A stretch of 64,000 bases of DNA, taken from Siphonodentalium dalli (lineage: Eukaryota > Mollusca > Scaphopoda > Gadilida > Siphonodentaliidae). The notes under the pieces are model-generated. The model did not search any database. It saw nothing but the letters and a program-made list of their open reading frames with translations, and was not told the origin of the DNA. Below are positions 23,955-36,108 of this stretch, piece after piece. Made by a program: the position numbers and the translations under genes. The stretch spans positions 178,415,956-178,479,955 of the forward strand of contig CP136063.1 of NCBI GenBank assembly GCA_032622095.1, in the 5' to 3' direction. Numbering within the stretch: position 1 is the stretch's first letter; the number at the start of each line of letters is the position of its first letter.

Positions 23955-26391
23955 GCTTGCCAAATGTCATAGAAAGTTTAAGGCTGTGGTCAGTTGTTCG
24001 CACAGAAGTGAGACAAATGCGCTTTAGTTTTACCATATTAGGAATCGACTAAACAGAAACGCTCTTTATTCTTTTATCCTGAATAATATTTTTCTATGTC
24101 GTTTAGAAAGTCACATAATAGTATTTAACACATTTATTTTAACACACCTATTTTAATTACCGAAACGAGACTGAGATGTATCAAAAGCGAGCTGTTGCAG
24201 ATTTCAAGCCACCGTGGGGGGGGGGGGGTATTGATGTTATAATATCCTTACTGTCAGCGATAACAGTTTGATTGATCCCATTGTCATGTCGCACTTAGAC
24301 GCCTAACATGCGTTCTGGAGGAACTAATTAGTTATCACATATCGATAACCGTCACATGGCAATTTCTATTAGGTAATGTTCTATAAGGATTTACAATTCC
24401 CTGGTATGAATCCTATTACACCCGGCTAAATTGGTACCAAATTAGAGGCCTTGTTCTTTTATTACCGCACCTATATACGATTCTCATGCAATTCCACTAA
24501 CCAGTAATATCGACATCACGACTCCCACGTGCTAGCGCAAGGCACCGGAGACATGACCAGCTACCCGTCTCGCACAATGGAGGGGGGGGGGGGGCACATT
24601 TGTGGTCCACAGGATGGTAAGTACTACCCCATGTACGAACCGAAATTGAACTGTTGTTATATTGTCCTCAGAACAAATTATGATTATCCATTCTGAAACC
24701 TAAATGTGAGTTTGTTCCTCAAAAGATACAGCGTAGCATTTTGCTAATCAAATGCTGCAAATTGCTACATAATTTAATATATCATATATCATGGTGTTAC
24801 CCTCTGTATGTTATCAATGAATTGGATCATGTTACTTGTAACAGTAGAGCTCTTCGCGTGTATTCCAAACCATTTACCAACCAACTGTCAGTTCACCCTG
24901 TATATACGTGAGGTTTATGTGAGTTAAGAGAGATTTTATTTTGAAACTCACTTCGAAATAACTTGATTCAAGCAACACTTATGGGCCAGCCAACATTTCC
25001 TGGTATTTCAAAATGGATTTTCTCAAAATCTGTCATGAATTTCCTTGTGAATTTTTTTTACAAGCGATAATTGTGACACACTATTTAAGAACCATTGAAC
25101 CATTGCATATTATAACCTCTTTTACTTCACTTTTATGGCATGAAAAATATTTAAAATTTCACTGTTTTAAGGTACCAAGAACTTCTGTAAAGTATTTATT
25201 TTTTTCATATGTGCAATTCATATATCCATGATATGATTTCTGAAGATCACGAGAGGAGACTTATTTATTTCTGATTCGTGAAATTTAATGATTATTTTCA
25301 TTTAGAAAGTCAACTACCCATAAATAATTTTCTATATTTGAGAATGTTCACGACATGCCTGTTGATCAATGACTAATTCGGTTCAGATGAGTTCTGGGTC
25401 ATTGGTTCATAACCATGTTAAAGCTGACCACCATATCTCTTAACACTGAGGCCTAATTCCAGATGATTGCTCCTGTTTGGGTGGACCATGCACACTGCAT
25501 AGCAACATTTGTTTTCATATAGGGCTGCAATATTTGTGGCCGCTTTATTTTTCATTATTATATATGGGGGTATGATGCTATATTGTGCAATTAAAATCTA
25601 GCTCAACATTATGAAACAAATGAAGCCTCCTTTCATAGAACCAAGACAATAAGCTATTTGGTGATTGGAGTTTTGTGTGAAATTATTAATTATTCTAGCA
25701 GTTCTTGATACCGAAAGGGACAAAACAGAATCATAATATTTTGAACTTCTCTTGATAATTGCTCAGATTCTATGTACAATGAAGATGATATGTAAATATC
25801 AAGATTTTTTGCCAGATTTATGCAAATTTAAGACTTAAATGTGCCGTTTAGAATTTTTAGAAATAGCCAGCTTCAAACAATTTGACTATAAAGGGACATA
25901 TTCTTTATGCATTGTTTGCTGCTAAAAGCAAAACGTTGGTTCAGCAATTGGTTTTCTTGGGAAAGAAAACTGCCCTTCAAATTGGCTAAGTTGCGATTCA
26001 ATGTTCCAATTTGCATGTTGTCTTTTTTACATTATAATTGACATCTGACCGAAACTTGCCATGTTCCCTAAGCTATGCCCCTTGGTATTGGTTGCCTCCG
26101 CCTTGTTTGAACATATTTTATTAGTCATCCCACATATGCCCCCGCCTCCCTGTTATGCACATGTATTTGGCAAACAAACTTCAATACATACGCTAAGAAT
26201 AACTGGTCCCTCTCCTGATAATTTACAACGTATTCTGGGGGAGAAGACCCAAGTGAAGGGGGTAACTTTGTGCAAAGATAATCATAGAGACGAATTTAAA
26301 ATTATATTTTTGTTTAATAATACAGGGAGATTGGTAATCACATATATTATATGATCAATCTGGATGGTCCTTGTATGTGAGCAGAGATAAG
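23955..26391. other. Downstream flank of tropomyosin gene A, non-coding
   Basis: No gene is seen. Poly(G) runs lie at 24216-24228 and 24582-24594. A possible polyadenylation signal for gene A on the minus strand is the ATTAAA within TATTATTAAAC at about 26313-26321. It lies about 70 bp past the stop codon and is weakly supported. From 24796 on, the sequence matches unit B from 40881. Confidence 0.45.
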
Positions 26392-27132
26392 CTAGTATCC
26401 TGTAAGCTCGGCGAATGTTTGGTCCAGTTCGTCTGTGATCGCCTTGTATTTGAGCTTCGAGCTAAGAACATCCTCGTCAAGACGGTCGACATCCTTCTCT
26501 AGTTTTGTAACGGCTCGTTCCGCTTCGGCTGTCCGGTTTTCCGAAAATTGAAGACGATCAGTAAGATTTTTAATAGTAGCCGTATCTCTATCTTCGCGGT
26601 CGCTGGCCTCTTTTTCGATATTCTGCAGCGATTGGATTTTGTGATCAGCTTCTTTCAAAGACTCGTCAAGATTAACAAGCTTACATTCGCATTCCGCCAA
26701 ACGTGTTTCAGCTCGTTCCAGGTCCGCGTCCGAAGTTTTAAGTTTAGTGACGACTTCGTTGAGTTTCTTCTCTGAATCTTCTGTCTGAAACTTCGCTTCT
26801 GTCAACTGCTTCTCCTGCATCTCAAGTTTCGATTCATCTGAAATGGATTTACTGTCCAGTACCTTCCTCTCACGTTCACTCGCGTCCGCCAGCTTAGATG
26901 TATCTTCCAGTTTGTTGGTGATCGAAGTCAGTCGCTCTTCTGCTCGAGCTAGGTCCTCCTCGACGAGCTGTATCTTCCGTGTCTGGGCGTGAATCTCGGC
27001 CTCGCACTCCGATACTCGCTTATCCTTCTCTTCCAGCTTCGCCTTAGTGTCAGCTAACTGCTCGCTGGCTTTGTCGAATTCTTGCTCGACGTTGGCGTTA
27101 TTCTTTTGCAAGGCCATGAGGTCCTCCATCAC
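26392..27132 (-). CDS. TPM: Tropomyosin gene A, exon 2 (residues 39-284)
   Basis: Encodes 246 residues plus stop. The whole exon is a continuous heptad coiled coil without helix breakers, from [19 protein letters not shown] to the terminus [13 protein letters not shown], the conserved C-terminal overlap region of invertebrate tropomyosins. Tropomyosin polymerises head to tail along actin filaments and controls myosin access. The acceptor reads TTGTAG before GTG at 27132, so the first residue is Val and not an initiator Met. Compared with canonical molluscan tropomyosin the sequence is diverged ([30 protein letters not shown]). It has three cysteines in this exon (SECEAE, AECECK), where muscle tropomyosins of protostomes usually have few or none. 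I see no frameshift or internal stop. It is probably a functional, divergent paralogue; the expression site is unknown. Confidence 0.95.
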   Translation of the reverse strand: MMEDLMALQKNNANVEQEFDKASEQLADTKAKLEEKDKRVSECEAEIHAQTRKIQLVEEDLARAEERLTSITNKLEDTSKLADASERERKVLDSKSISDESKLEMQEKQLTEAKFQTEDSEKKLNEVVTKLKTSDADLERAETRLAECECKLVNLDESLKEADHKIQSLQNIEKEASDREDRDTATIKNLTDRLQFSENRTAEAERAVTKLEKDVDRLDEDVLSSKLKYKAITDELDQTFAELTGY

Positions 27133-27547
27133 CTACAATGGATGAAATAAAATATTTTATGAAGCAGCATTGTAACAGTGGCCGTATACGAGGGGGGGGG
27201 GGGGGGGGGCTGAGACTTTTTGCCCGTATTTTGTAAATAATATATTCATGGTTGTAACACAATTTGTGTAGAATATACCTTGTATATAAGTACACATAAA
27301 TATAACATAATAGATTCCAATTAATCTTAAACATATAATTCGGGAAGAAATGTGAAAAATACTGTAATGTGCCACAATTCCCCCTGAAATACCATTCAAT
27401 TTGCCCGAAAATTTCGCGAAATTATTATCAGTTGCTCGAAAATTGTCCGAATTTTGAGCTTTTGAAACGTTGGGGTGTGTGGAGCCCTCCCACCCTAGCC
27501 CATGCGGCTATAATTGCAACAGCGTTATAAAGATGTAAAGAAAATTG

Positions 27548-27744
27548 AGTAGTCTATTATTCATTTGGATGGATGTTCAGGTAATAAAAGCAGACTACAG
27601 ACAGGATAAAAGTACAGAAGGATACATAGTCACTGGAGGGAAATGTTCAGATAATAAGTTCAACAAATGACCTATGAACTAATAATCTGAACATTTCTTG
27701 AGAGGAACTACTCGTCAATGAGTATTTAGTAGAGAAAGGCTTAA
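27548..27744 (+). mobile_element. TTAA MITE family 1, left end deleted (unit A)
   Basis: Begins within the body at AGTAGTCTATTATTC and runs through the central hairpin (TAATAAGTTCAACAAATGACC). The right end reads TTTAGTAGAGAAAGGCTTAA. Unit B has the matching left end (43710) but lacks the right end. The two copies have lost opposite termini. Confidence 0.75.
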
Positions 27745-28275
27745 GTCAATTTGCTTGTTGCTTGCTTTATTGAAGCCCCATGACGGTTTGAGGCTCCCAA
27801 TTATACCTGTATCAATTCTACCGTGTGTCACATTGCGGTCTGGTTCGCCGAAAGACTAATTCAAGAGTCTATCGCTTCAGGGAGAATAAAACCAACTATG
27901 CGGAACAGTAAAGACCACTCACATCACTTATGTGGGGAAACTAGAAAACAGCTATTAATTCCCAATGACTTCGGTTTGTTTTTTCGGAGTATACACAATC
28001 AGTATACCAGCATGCCATTACTTATCGACACACATTTCCCTTCTACCAACTTATGTATATGCACACATAGTTCTCAAGTTCAACCGCGTGCCCCATGTCC
28101 GTTTCATTATATTTACCAGATGAGATTCCTGACCGTTGCCATTAGATGTTGTCTGTCCTATAGGAGGTCTCCCTATTAATGGGATGAATACTGTTATAAT
28201 GTATATGACAGAATTGAAGCCTCTAGACACCAAGCAAGATATTGTCATCAAACGTCATCTTTTGTATTAGTAAGT

Positions 28276-28403
28276 GTTCAGTATATTAGGGACAGCAGGA
28301 AGACGACCAACTATGGCCATGCTGCTCCTGTGCAATAACTGTTATTATATGTCATTTGTAAAATAATATTTATTGTCATTGTACAAATAAATTCTAATCT
28401 AAT
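28276..28403 (+). mobile_element. Non-LTR retrotransposon 3' end only (unit A)
   Basis: A hairpin-like block (GCAGGAAGACGACCAAC with a downstream GCTGCTCCTG) is followed by TTGTACAAATAAATTC and a short (TCTAA)n tail. The design is the same as the 3' end of the element at 16891. It is a severely 5'-truncated insertion from a related family. Unit B shares it at 44450-44573, so it predates the duplication. Confidence 0.65.
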
Positions 28404-30489
28404 CTAAAATATAGTACCTGATATACCCGGTCCGAATTTACACCTAATAGATGCCATCCACAAAAACCCGAGACAGTCGTATCAAATGTCAGCGACATGA
28501 ATTTACATTACGGCAGCAATCATATGACCAAGGCAAATATGACACACACATGGTGGCTTTATGACGCAGTTTCGATCATTTTTGAATGTCATGCAAGGAG
28601 GTGACCATGGTTACTTACCATAACAAATATGCCAAGGATTGGATATGAAAAAATATATAATTTGTGTTCAATCTGAGTAACAGGTGCCATGCACGCGATA
28701 TTAGGATTGTATTTCAAAATGAGATTCCAGATTTAATCGAATGGGATGGTTATATGATACCACGAGTGCTGTTCTATTTGAGATTTCTATATAACTCTTT
28801 GGAGCCTTGTCATTTCTATCATGTATACATATATGCCTTTATGATAATTCCCCCTATAACTTTAGGACCGCTAGCTTTCGCTTCGGTACTAACCGCTTTC
28901 CAGAATGCATACTGGGGGGGGGGGTACATCATCAAAGAAAGTATGATTGTATCGGTTTGTTCCTTCGTCTTCACAGCCGGTAACATCGACGGAATAGCCG
29001 CTGGCGAACACGAAGTTCCAACTCACGTGTGTTCTATTGCACACGTATAACAGCAATGCGCGTACGAAAATAAGTACACTTAGTGTTCTAGTCATTACCC
29101 AAGGAAGCACATGGTCTCAATTTCAGAAATAAAAATAGGATTCTCCAACATTCTTACCAAATGTCCTATCTAAATCTCATTCGTTTATAATGTTTGGTTT
29201 TACAGTCGCATTAATATGGAGACGAGATTCATAATTGCCCAGCAAGTGTGGATATATTTTGTAACCCATTAGCTATATAATTTTCTGTTGTTGAGATATT
29301 TATATACATGTAGGTGGAGAAAACGACGAATACTTCGTTATATCGCGAGAAAAGTGGCCAGTACAGGAGTCAGAACAAGAAACAATTGGAGGGAGGTCCT
29401 CGTATATTGACGTGTATTTTATTTTGTGTTATTTGGTTTCCATGTCTTTTGCTCTTAATCTAGCTCTTATGATAATTATAAAATAAAATCTTGAATTTTG
29501 TGTCTATTGAAGTGGGGAGCTCCATTCATATACAGTGCACGGCGGTATTCGGCCATTAAAATATGATAACGTTATAACGCGGGGCAGAGTTTGAAGTGAA
29601 CATTTACCGTGATCAGATGCAATCTCACAACAAGCTGTAAACTGGCTGCGTAAAATCAATGGAATCGTGATACAATTCCTCTTGATTAATTCAATATTTA
29701 TGACGATACAGTCGATCTACTAAAGATATTTGCAAAAAAAATCACGATAGCACTCGAAACATGTTGAGTCGTAACTTTGAATGCCTACTGCGTTTATTAC
29801 TCGTGACAAGGTTCGAACAAAACCTCAAGTTGGCATCAATAAGTTAACAAATATCTACAATAATAGAGCCAACCATGCTTGGCATTGCACGGTTTCCCGT
29901 AGTCGATATCCTAGAAATATGTGATGTTATTTTTGTGAATCAGCAGTAGTCTTGGGAACGTGTGGACCTTCTGTGAGGGGGGGGGGGGTGTTTCTTGCAT
30001 AAAATGGTGGCTATACCAACTGGAAAACAATGCAAGATTTCGCTTATTTACATTGAACTCCAAGTCGATCACAGCTATCAATTGAATAATTTATGTCAAT
30101 GTCTCAATTACCTTGCGAATAATTATATGCAGGGACAGGAACCTTTTCGGCACCAAAAAAGTCTTTAACCCAAAGCGGTTTTAAATAAAATCATATATAA
30201 ACATTAGTCTGACGGCATAAACTAGTACATGGGCTGTGGATCTTCAAAATGCACATTCAAAAATCAGTACTCGTTAAAAAGTCATATTTATAAATGAAAT
30301 TTACAAGGATCATAGGTATCGATGTTGAACATTAAACACACCCATTTAATATATGTTCGTAAAATGACACAATCCCTTTCACTCGTGAGTACAGTAACTC
30401 ATGCAACAACTGGTAACTGAATTCCAGGTAGCAGCTATCCGAATGTCTAAAGCGACGGTGTAGCGATGACTTTAGTGACGTACATTAAT

Positions 30490-30573
30490 GCCCTAAATAA
30501 TCGAGTCCTTAACCACAGCAGAATTGTGGGTAATTTTTCAGGATTTAGTCGGAAATATGGCTTGTTGCCATTC
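30490..30573 (+). repeat. Segment inverted between the two duplication units (A orientation)
   Basis: Contains ATGCCCTAAATAATCGAG and GGATTTAGTCGGAAATATGG. The same segment of about 80 bp is present in unit B at 49183-49262 as its reverse complement, while flanks on both sides keep the same orientation. Confidence 0.8.
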
Positions 30574-31265
30574 AGCGGAAAGCTCTCGGTAGTTCCTATC
30601 GCCTTGTTTTGTCCACAAGGCGAGGAAAATAACGGGTTCTGGGGCTAAATCATAATAGATAACGGTTGTCAATTTATATCCGACGATTAACCGCCATTTG
30701 ATACGTTCAATGTGTACAGCTTTACGAATAAAGGTATCGTCACACTATTATCAAGGTCATTTACTGGTAACCTAAACTAGCTTTTTGAAATGTATTTAAG
30801 ATTCAGCAGCCATATTTAGGTCCCATTCAAGTAATATCAGAAGGCGCAAGCCTAAGTGGCCACCAGTTGTGCCCATATCGGCCTATCCATATTGTCACAT
30901 ATTTATTGGTAATAAAAATATGTTTAACTAATTCATAGCAACAATTCATTCTACTAGAGTTATGCATATTTTCACATTTAGTTATGACCTTTTTATTTCA
31001 TAAATATAAATTTTGGCAGACCAACAGATTGCAACCTGAATATGTCACATAATTACGATTTAGAAAAAAAGCTTGTTTTCACCCTTACTGTTTTTGGTAA
31101 AATGTTGCGTATATTTGACTTTACCCTCAAGTTTGTCAGTCGGTTGTGGGGATTTGGGCGCACCGGGCAGGGTGCTGTAGTAAAGGGAGGACAACGACCA
31201 TTTTGGCCATTGCATGAACCATGTATGTTACACGACAGTCGGTCTGTTCAGCTTAGTTAACTAAC

Positions 31266-31379
31266 CTTATTCTTTGACTCCTCCAGCTCTCTGAGTTGAA
31301 CTTCGAGTTGTTCACAGTTCTCAATTGCATGTTCCTTATCCATCTTCATGGAAATCATCTTCTTCTTGATTGCTTCCAT
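31266..31379 (-). CDS. TPM: Tropomyosin gene A, exon 1 (residues 1-38)
   Basis: Encodes [19 protein letters not shown] and continues to [10 protein letters not shown], 38 codons. The MxAIKKKM start is the highly conserved tropomyosin N-terminus that overlaps the C-terminus of the next dimer on actin. The ATG is at 31377-31379. The exon ends with AAG followed by a GTTAGT donor, a phase-0 junction that joins to the GTG at 27132. Open reading extends upstream of the ATG by chance, but the family N-terminus fixes the start. A cysteine is present (ENCEQLE). It differs from gene B at one residue (His against Asn in MDKEH/NAIE) and at one silent site. Confidence 0.95.
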
Positions 31380-31429
31380 TTCGGATTTTGGTTGGCTTAT
31401 TGAGCTGACTTCGGTGATAATACGATGAG

Positions 31430-31467
31430 AACTGATGCCGATAAGACCTGAATGTGGGTATATATAT
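31430..31467 (-). promoter_or_regulatory. Predicted core promoter of tropomyosin gene A
   Basis: On the minus strand a TATATATAT box (31459-31467) lies about 30 bp upstream of an initiator-like TCAGTT (31430-31435). That would give a 5' leader of about 53 nt before the ATG. Unit B has the same arrangement. An E-box CACGTG sits just upstream at 31491-31496 and is changed to TACGTG in unit B. No transcript evidence is available. Confidence 0.5.
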
Positions 31468-31586
31468 CTAGGTGGACTCCACGGGGTACGCACGTGGCCA
31501 CAAGAACAGATCCTGGCCTGATTGTGTACAGCATCGTGAACATATGGCCCACATCCACAGGGGGTGCTCGACCTCTTGTGGTTGAG

Positions 31587-31732
31587 TGGTCCTTGGTATA
31601 TTGTAAACCTGATATATAAAATAAAGACCGTGTGCATAAAGTTTGTTGGGAAACAATTAAAACAGTAGAGAGTTTTGACTTGCAATTTTTGTTTCAGGGT
31701 ATATATATAGGTCGGTATTTCGAGTATATATT
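31587..31732. other. Junction-side unique sequence
   Basis: Homology between units stops at about 31586 (A) and 50768 (B). This stretch is present only here, between the promoter-proximal region of gene A and the first extra partial duplication. Confidence 0.55.
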
Positions 31733-32105
31733 GACCTATTGACCTATATTGACCCTCCTTCAAAAAATACGCAGACACAATTTGGAGGTTCAAATGAGAG
31801 AGAGGCATTCCTACCCACCCCCCCCGAATCCTGAATAGCAGCTACATAACAGATAGGGGTGAAACCTATACGTACCAGTTAAAGTGATGTGAAACACTCC
31901 TGCACAGGGTGAGCAAATAGAAATGGAGTATAATCTTGCTCAAAGTAGTTATTTTTACGAATATTAATCCAAATTGACATCACACACCATCATTCTATCA
32001 ATTAAATGCAATGACGCTAGATGGCGAAATAGTTTTCGTTAGTTTATCGCCGATTGTTGCGTCCCGAATTGAGATGTAAATATTTACAATTGAGCGTAGT
32101 TCAGA
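31733..32105 (+). repeat. Extra partial copy of 20013-20372 / 33173-33530
   Basis: Begins TTGACCTATATTGACCCTCC, as at 20013 and 33172. It continues through GATGGCGAAATAGTTTTCG to GTAGTTCAGAT, then breaks. It is more diverged and has short extra segments (such as ACTCCTGCAC), so it is probably older than the main duplication or was copied from a different source. Confidence 0.85.
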
Positions 32106-32216
32106 TATGATAAATCGTCTGGATTGGCTCACAACCACGCCAATACTTGTTTGTGATATGCCCTAAGTACTAGATTCTAGAAAGTTTTATATATGACTAT
32201 GGTCTGAAATACAAAG
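32106..32216 (+). repeat. Extra partial copy of retrotransposon 3' region
   Basis: Matches 19556-19663 and 32709-32815 (GATAAATCGTCTGGATTGGC to TCTGAAATACAA). It then jumps to sequence homologous to 19064. The two joins share short microhomology (GAT and ACAA). Confidence 0.85.
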
Positions 32217-32990
32217 GATGTCCCGATTGTGCTCAATAAACAACACGAATATTCATTATCATACTCGTTTTATAATCCTAATACTACTCAAATAATTTTC
32301 TTCACATCTGCATGTGGACAAACATCGCATGCTCGTTCCTAACATGCCCATATATACTACCATACATCATAAATGTTACCGTACATTATTATGATTTATC
32401 TAACGAGACTATGACCATATACCGCCAGATATACATATAAACGTTATATATACGTATAATATTATTAATTTGAATTATCCCAAAACCTCACTCAACAAAG
32501 AGACTTTCCGACGATCAATATAGATTCTCATTTTGTTTACTTAAATAAAGATGGCCGTATCCCTCGCCTGAAACCGTTGTAGCAACAGAAAACAAAATAT
32601 TTTGTTCCTAATATACCCATCGAACTGGAACTGGAACCGAAACTGTTCATATGTTTTAGATAATTTGAACAGTTCCTATATATGGAGAAATGATACATTT
32701 TCGATATGATAAATCGTCTGGATTGGCTCACAACCACGCCAATACTTGTTTGTGATATGCCCTAAGTACTAGATTCTAGAAAGTTTTATATATGACTATG
32801 GTCTGAAATACAATCATCAATGCTATTACTTATAGTTATACTTGTTTTAGGGGGTAGCAGGAAGACAGCCCGATAGGGCTAGGCTACCCCCGACAATACA
32901 CTGCTTTACTTTATTATGCAGTAATGCCACTGTATCATTCGTGTGTATTGTAAATAAACTATCCTATCCTATCCTATCCTATCCTATCCC
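32217..32990 (+). mobile_element. Duplicated 3' end of the non-LTR retrotransposon
   Basis: Corresponds to 19066-19835: the last 24 coding bases, the 3' untranslated region, the hairpin at 32850-32890 and the (TATCC)n tail at about 32958-32988. It was carried by the segmental duplication and is not a separate insertion, because flanking sequence on the 3' side is also duplicated. The tail has about one more unit than in unit A. Confidence 0.88.
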
Positions 32991-34015
32991 TGTTATTTAT
33001 CCCATAATGCATCATAATTCACAACTAATAAATAGAGTTAGTCCCCTTCCATTGAGAATAATAAACTGGCACTACAGACCAGATCACATGTGAAACACAC
33101 ATCGGTACCTTGAGAAAAACAACATGTCCACATGCAGTTTATTACACCGGATAAGTTAATAATACAATGTTGACCTATATTGACCCTCCTTCCAAATATA
33201 CGCAGACACAATTTGGAGGTTCAAATGAGAGTGTCATCATTAATTACCCCCCCTCCGAATCCTGAATAGCAGCTAACAGATATGGGTGAAACCTATACGC
33301 ATACCAGTTAAAGTGATGTGAAACAGGGTGAGCAAATAGAAATGGAGAATAATCTTGCTCAAAGTATAGTTATTTTTATGAATATTAATCCAAATTGACA
33401 ACACACACCATCATTATATCAATTAAATGCAATGACGCTAGATGGCGAAATAGTTTGCGTTAGTTTATCGCCGATTGTTGCGTCCCGAATTGAGATGTAA
33501 ATATTTACAATTGAGCGTAGTTCAGATGATGTTTTCTATGGAGTGGTATGGTCGATTTCTTTGAAATTTTCGGCGATGTTAGTAGAATGCTACATTCCCC
33601 TGGTTGGCATAGAGTATGAGAAATAACTTATAAGTTTATCGCACTCGAACAAGTCCATAATATGTATTTAAGAAAATATGGAATATACATATATACTTAG
33701 TAATTGTACACTATAATATCATAGTTTTCATATGCTTGCTGAAGTAGCATCAATAACTGCAACATATCAAGAGTAATTAAACTTATTTACATCAAAATAT
33801 GTCTTTTCGGCTGGAACATCATCAAAATCTGTGTAATTTTGTGCTCTCATACCAGCTATTTTAAATCCCGACTGCCGGTTAAATTTATCACATGAATTCC
33901 GAGTACCAGTTAACAGATGCCTGGAAATGGCCCGAATTGTGTCGCATTGGGTATTGATGAACCTGTTGCATAATATTACGGATGATTTTCGAATTTTAAC
34001 TGATTATTATATCGG

Positions 34016-34860
34016 CCATTTTGAATTGTCATTTTAGGTCAGAAATAATTATTGGTCGAGTTGCCAACATTGTGTTTTGGAATCAGATTACAAATTACAT
34101 TTAGACACAACTGTCTAAACCATTTGAAGGATATATTTCCGGAATACTTCACGTTCTGCCATTTAACAGGCAATCGATGATAATTTATAAAATTCGCGTT
34201 TTTTTGTAATTTTTGGGCATAAAGTGGGTTAAATGACAAACATGTTCACTTTAGATTACCACATATGTTCTGTGTATAGTGTCTCTTGTCACAATTCGTT
34301 CGAAAGTACGGAAATGCAAAATATTCAAACGTCTTAGAACAACATATAACAGTAAACGAAAATCTAGACTTTGTTCTGATGGCGGCCATTTTGAATTGTC
34401 ATTTTAGGTCAGAAATAATTATTTGTTTTTTGGAATCAGGTTACAAATTACATTTAGACACAACTGTCTATACCATTTGAATGATACGTTTCCAGCATAT
34501 TTCACTTTCTGCCATTTAAGACCGTAATAATTTATAAAATTCGCGTTTTTGGTCAGTATTTTGCCATAAATGGGGTTAAATATCAAACATGTTCACTTTA
34601 AATTACCACCTATGTTCTGTGTATACTTCTTCTTGTTCCAGTTCGTTCGAAAGTGCGGAAATACTTAACATTCGAACGTCTTAGAGCAACACATAACAAC
34701 AAACGTAAAGTTAGACTTTGTTTTGATGGCGGCCATTTTGAATTGCCATTTTTGACCAGAAATAATAATTTGTCAACTTGCCAACATTGGTTTTTGAAAT
34801 CAGCATAAAAAATACTTTTAGAAACAATTCTCAAAATCTTCTGAAAGAAAAATGCATGCA
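34016..34860 (+). repeat. Tandem repeat of about 350-370 bp, 2.3 units, unit B only
   Basis: The block CCATTTTGAATTGTCATTTT starts at 34016 and 34386, and a variant starts at 34733. Between them the units share ACATTTAGACACAACTGTCT, AATTTATAAAATTCGCG and TTCGTTCGAAAGT. Unit A lacks this array at the corresponding place. Confidence 0.85.
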
Positions 34861-34902
34861 CCTTTGTTTCTAGATGCGTTTTTAAATTTTCGAACCTGAC
34901 TA

Positions 34903-35026
34903 TTTGAAATATTCAGATAATAAGTTAAAAAAACACCAATATATGGTCGTTTGTTGAACTTATTATCTGAACAATTTACTAAGGGACAACTACTCGTCAA
35001 TGAGTATTTAGTATAGAAATGGTTAA
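34903..35026 (+). mobile_element. TTAA MITE family 1, right half (unit B)
   Basis: Begins at the central hairpin (AATATTCAGATAATAAGTT) and ends TTTAGTATAGAAATGGTTAA. It is orthologous to 21529-21782 of unit A, which also keeps the left half. Confidence 0.75.
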
Positions 35027-35382
35027 TCAAGTAAATGAAACACAATACTCAGATCGAGTGGTGCAATTTAATTTACTGTAGGGTTTTCTCCTGTGTATTT
35101 TGGCCACGGTTAATACTTGCCACGACGTGTCCAAATTCGATTTCCCAATGGTCGATGTTGTTAAACGGGCAATTGCTGTCTACGTTCGCATGTGTATGTA
35201 TTGGCACTCTGAGAATGAATGTCTGTCAAATTCCACAGTTCCAGTAATTGGATAATGTAAATACCATTAATTGCATAGGTTCAGTGAGACATTCAGATCA
35301 ATCTCAACGATGGTTATATTAAAGACACACAAGACCTCCGAAGTGTGTAAATGTGCAACATTGGCTGCATGGAAACACAGGT

Positions 35383-35627
35383 ACAAGATAAGATAAGATA
35401 AGATAAGATAAGATAAGTTTATTGGCTCTTGAATCATGAAACATTGTAACAGAGTAAGAATAGGTAACATATGTATATGTGTTATATGAGGTTGTAAATA
35501 GAATCTAGATGTGACTGTAGAGTATAAATGGAATCAGTAATAAAATAAGTATAAGCAGATTCAGTGAGACATGTCACAGAGTGGGACAAGTTTCATGAGA
35601 TCTAGAGCCAAGTAAACCGCATCGATA
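35383..35627 (-). mobile_element. Insertion with (GATAA)n end, unit B only
   Basis: Starts with a perfect (GATAA)n run (about 35385-35416) followed by AGTTTATTGGCTC. Read on the minus strand this is an AATAAACT end with a (TTATC)n tail, as in the non-LTR 3' ends elsewhere in the window. Unit A shows the empty site at about 22132. No coding sequence is present. Confidence 0.65.
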
Positions 35628-36108
35628 CCATAGTAGCGATGGCATAGTATATGTGCTGCCTTACGATGGTTGGTGCAATTTAGTGACAACTTGTCGCCAT
35701 AATTACTATGCAATATTTACATCGATTTTCTCGCGCAATGAGAGTACCAAGCTCTACCGCCGTCGTTGTCAATCCTCTCTCGAGTCTTATTTTTTCATTC
35801 TGACATGCAAGTTTACTTGGTAAGTTACCGAATAATACCTTTCTGTCAAAATCATTGATTTGATGCTACACAACAAAAAAGGCATAAAACGGACTAGGCT
35901 ACATGTGAGCTTAACTCCTATATGTTGCGGGTTGTCACGATCGAGCAATATTTCGAGCGATCATGTAACTGTATCTACAAGAATAATACACTATATGGAG
36001 GGTGGTCATGAAAAATGAGCAGACGACAGACACTATAAAATACAGACTTCCAACAATAGTTGAGTTTGACAATGCATGGGAAAATTGTCAACACGTCATT
36101 AAAGGTAC

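Larger units (their letters stand above)
27133..31265 (-). other. Intron of tropomyosin gene A
   Basis: The donor is AAG|GTTAGT (exon base 31266) and the acceptor is TTGTAG|GTG (exon base 27132). The intron carries an 18-base poly(G) run at 27192-27209, a decayed family-1 MITE (27548-27744), a retrotransposon 3' end (28276-28403) and poly(G) runs at 28914-28924 and 29977-29988. No coding sequence is recognised in it. Confidence 0.85.
26392..31379 (-). other. TPM: Tropomyosin gene A (whole coding span)
   Basis: Two coding exons (31266-31379 and 26392-27132) are separated by a 4133-bp intron. Spliced, they encode 284 residues, the standard length of muscle-type tropomyosin. The intron is phase 0 after codon 38, which is the conserved exon 1/exon 2 boundary of tropomyosin genes. 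All later introns typical of the family are absent. The gene lies within segmental duplication unit A. Confidence 0.92.
19064..31586. repeat. Segmental duplication, unit A
   Basis: About 12.5 kb that aligns in order with 32217-50768. It runs from the last 24 bp of the retrotransposon frame, through its 3' region, to about 150 bp upstream of the predicted start site of tropomyosin gene A. Nucleotide identity in aligned parts is high: about 10 differences in the 741-bp exon by hand count. Gaps correspond to unit-specific insertions listed separately. Confidence 0.9.

Noticed and set aside
23245-24052. Three overlapping long plus-strand open frames
   Set aside because: The 31-bp minisatellite lacks stops, so every frame is open; the peptides are the same repeat in rotated frames.
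26548-26775. 75-codon plus-strand frame opposite tropomyosin, also at 42664-42891
   Set aside because: Antisense shadow of the tropomyosin exon; conserved only because the exon is.
27823-28179. 118-codon frame in intron A, partly present at 43989-44312
   Set aside because: The two units differ by frameshift and stop changes with no sign of protein constraint; it is ordinary intron sequence.
28664-29050. 128-codon plus-strand frame in intron A
   Set aside because: Broken in unit B by several indels, passes through a poly(G) run and has no recognised domain.
29811-29820. GGTTCGAA, resembling a tRNA T-loop box
   Set aside because: No A box, acceptor stem or anticodon arm in the 80 bp upstream.
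31257-31808. Upstream extension of tropomyosin exon 1 to 183 codons
   Set aside because: The frame upstream of MEAIKKKM is open by chance; the family N-terminus, the TATA box within the extension and loss of collinearity in unit B argue for the internal ATG.
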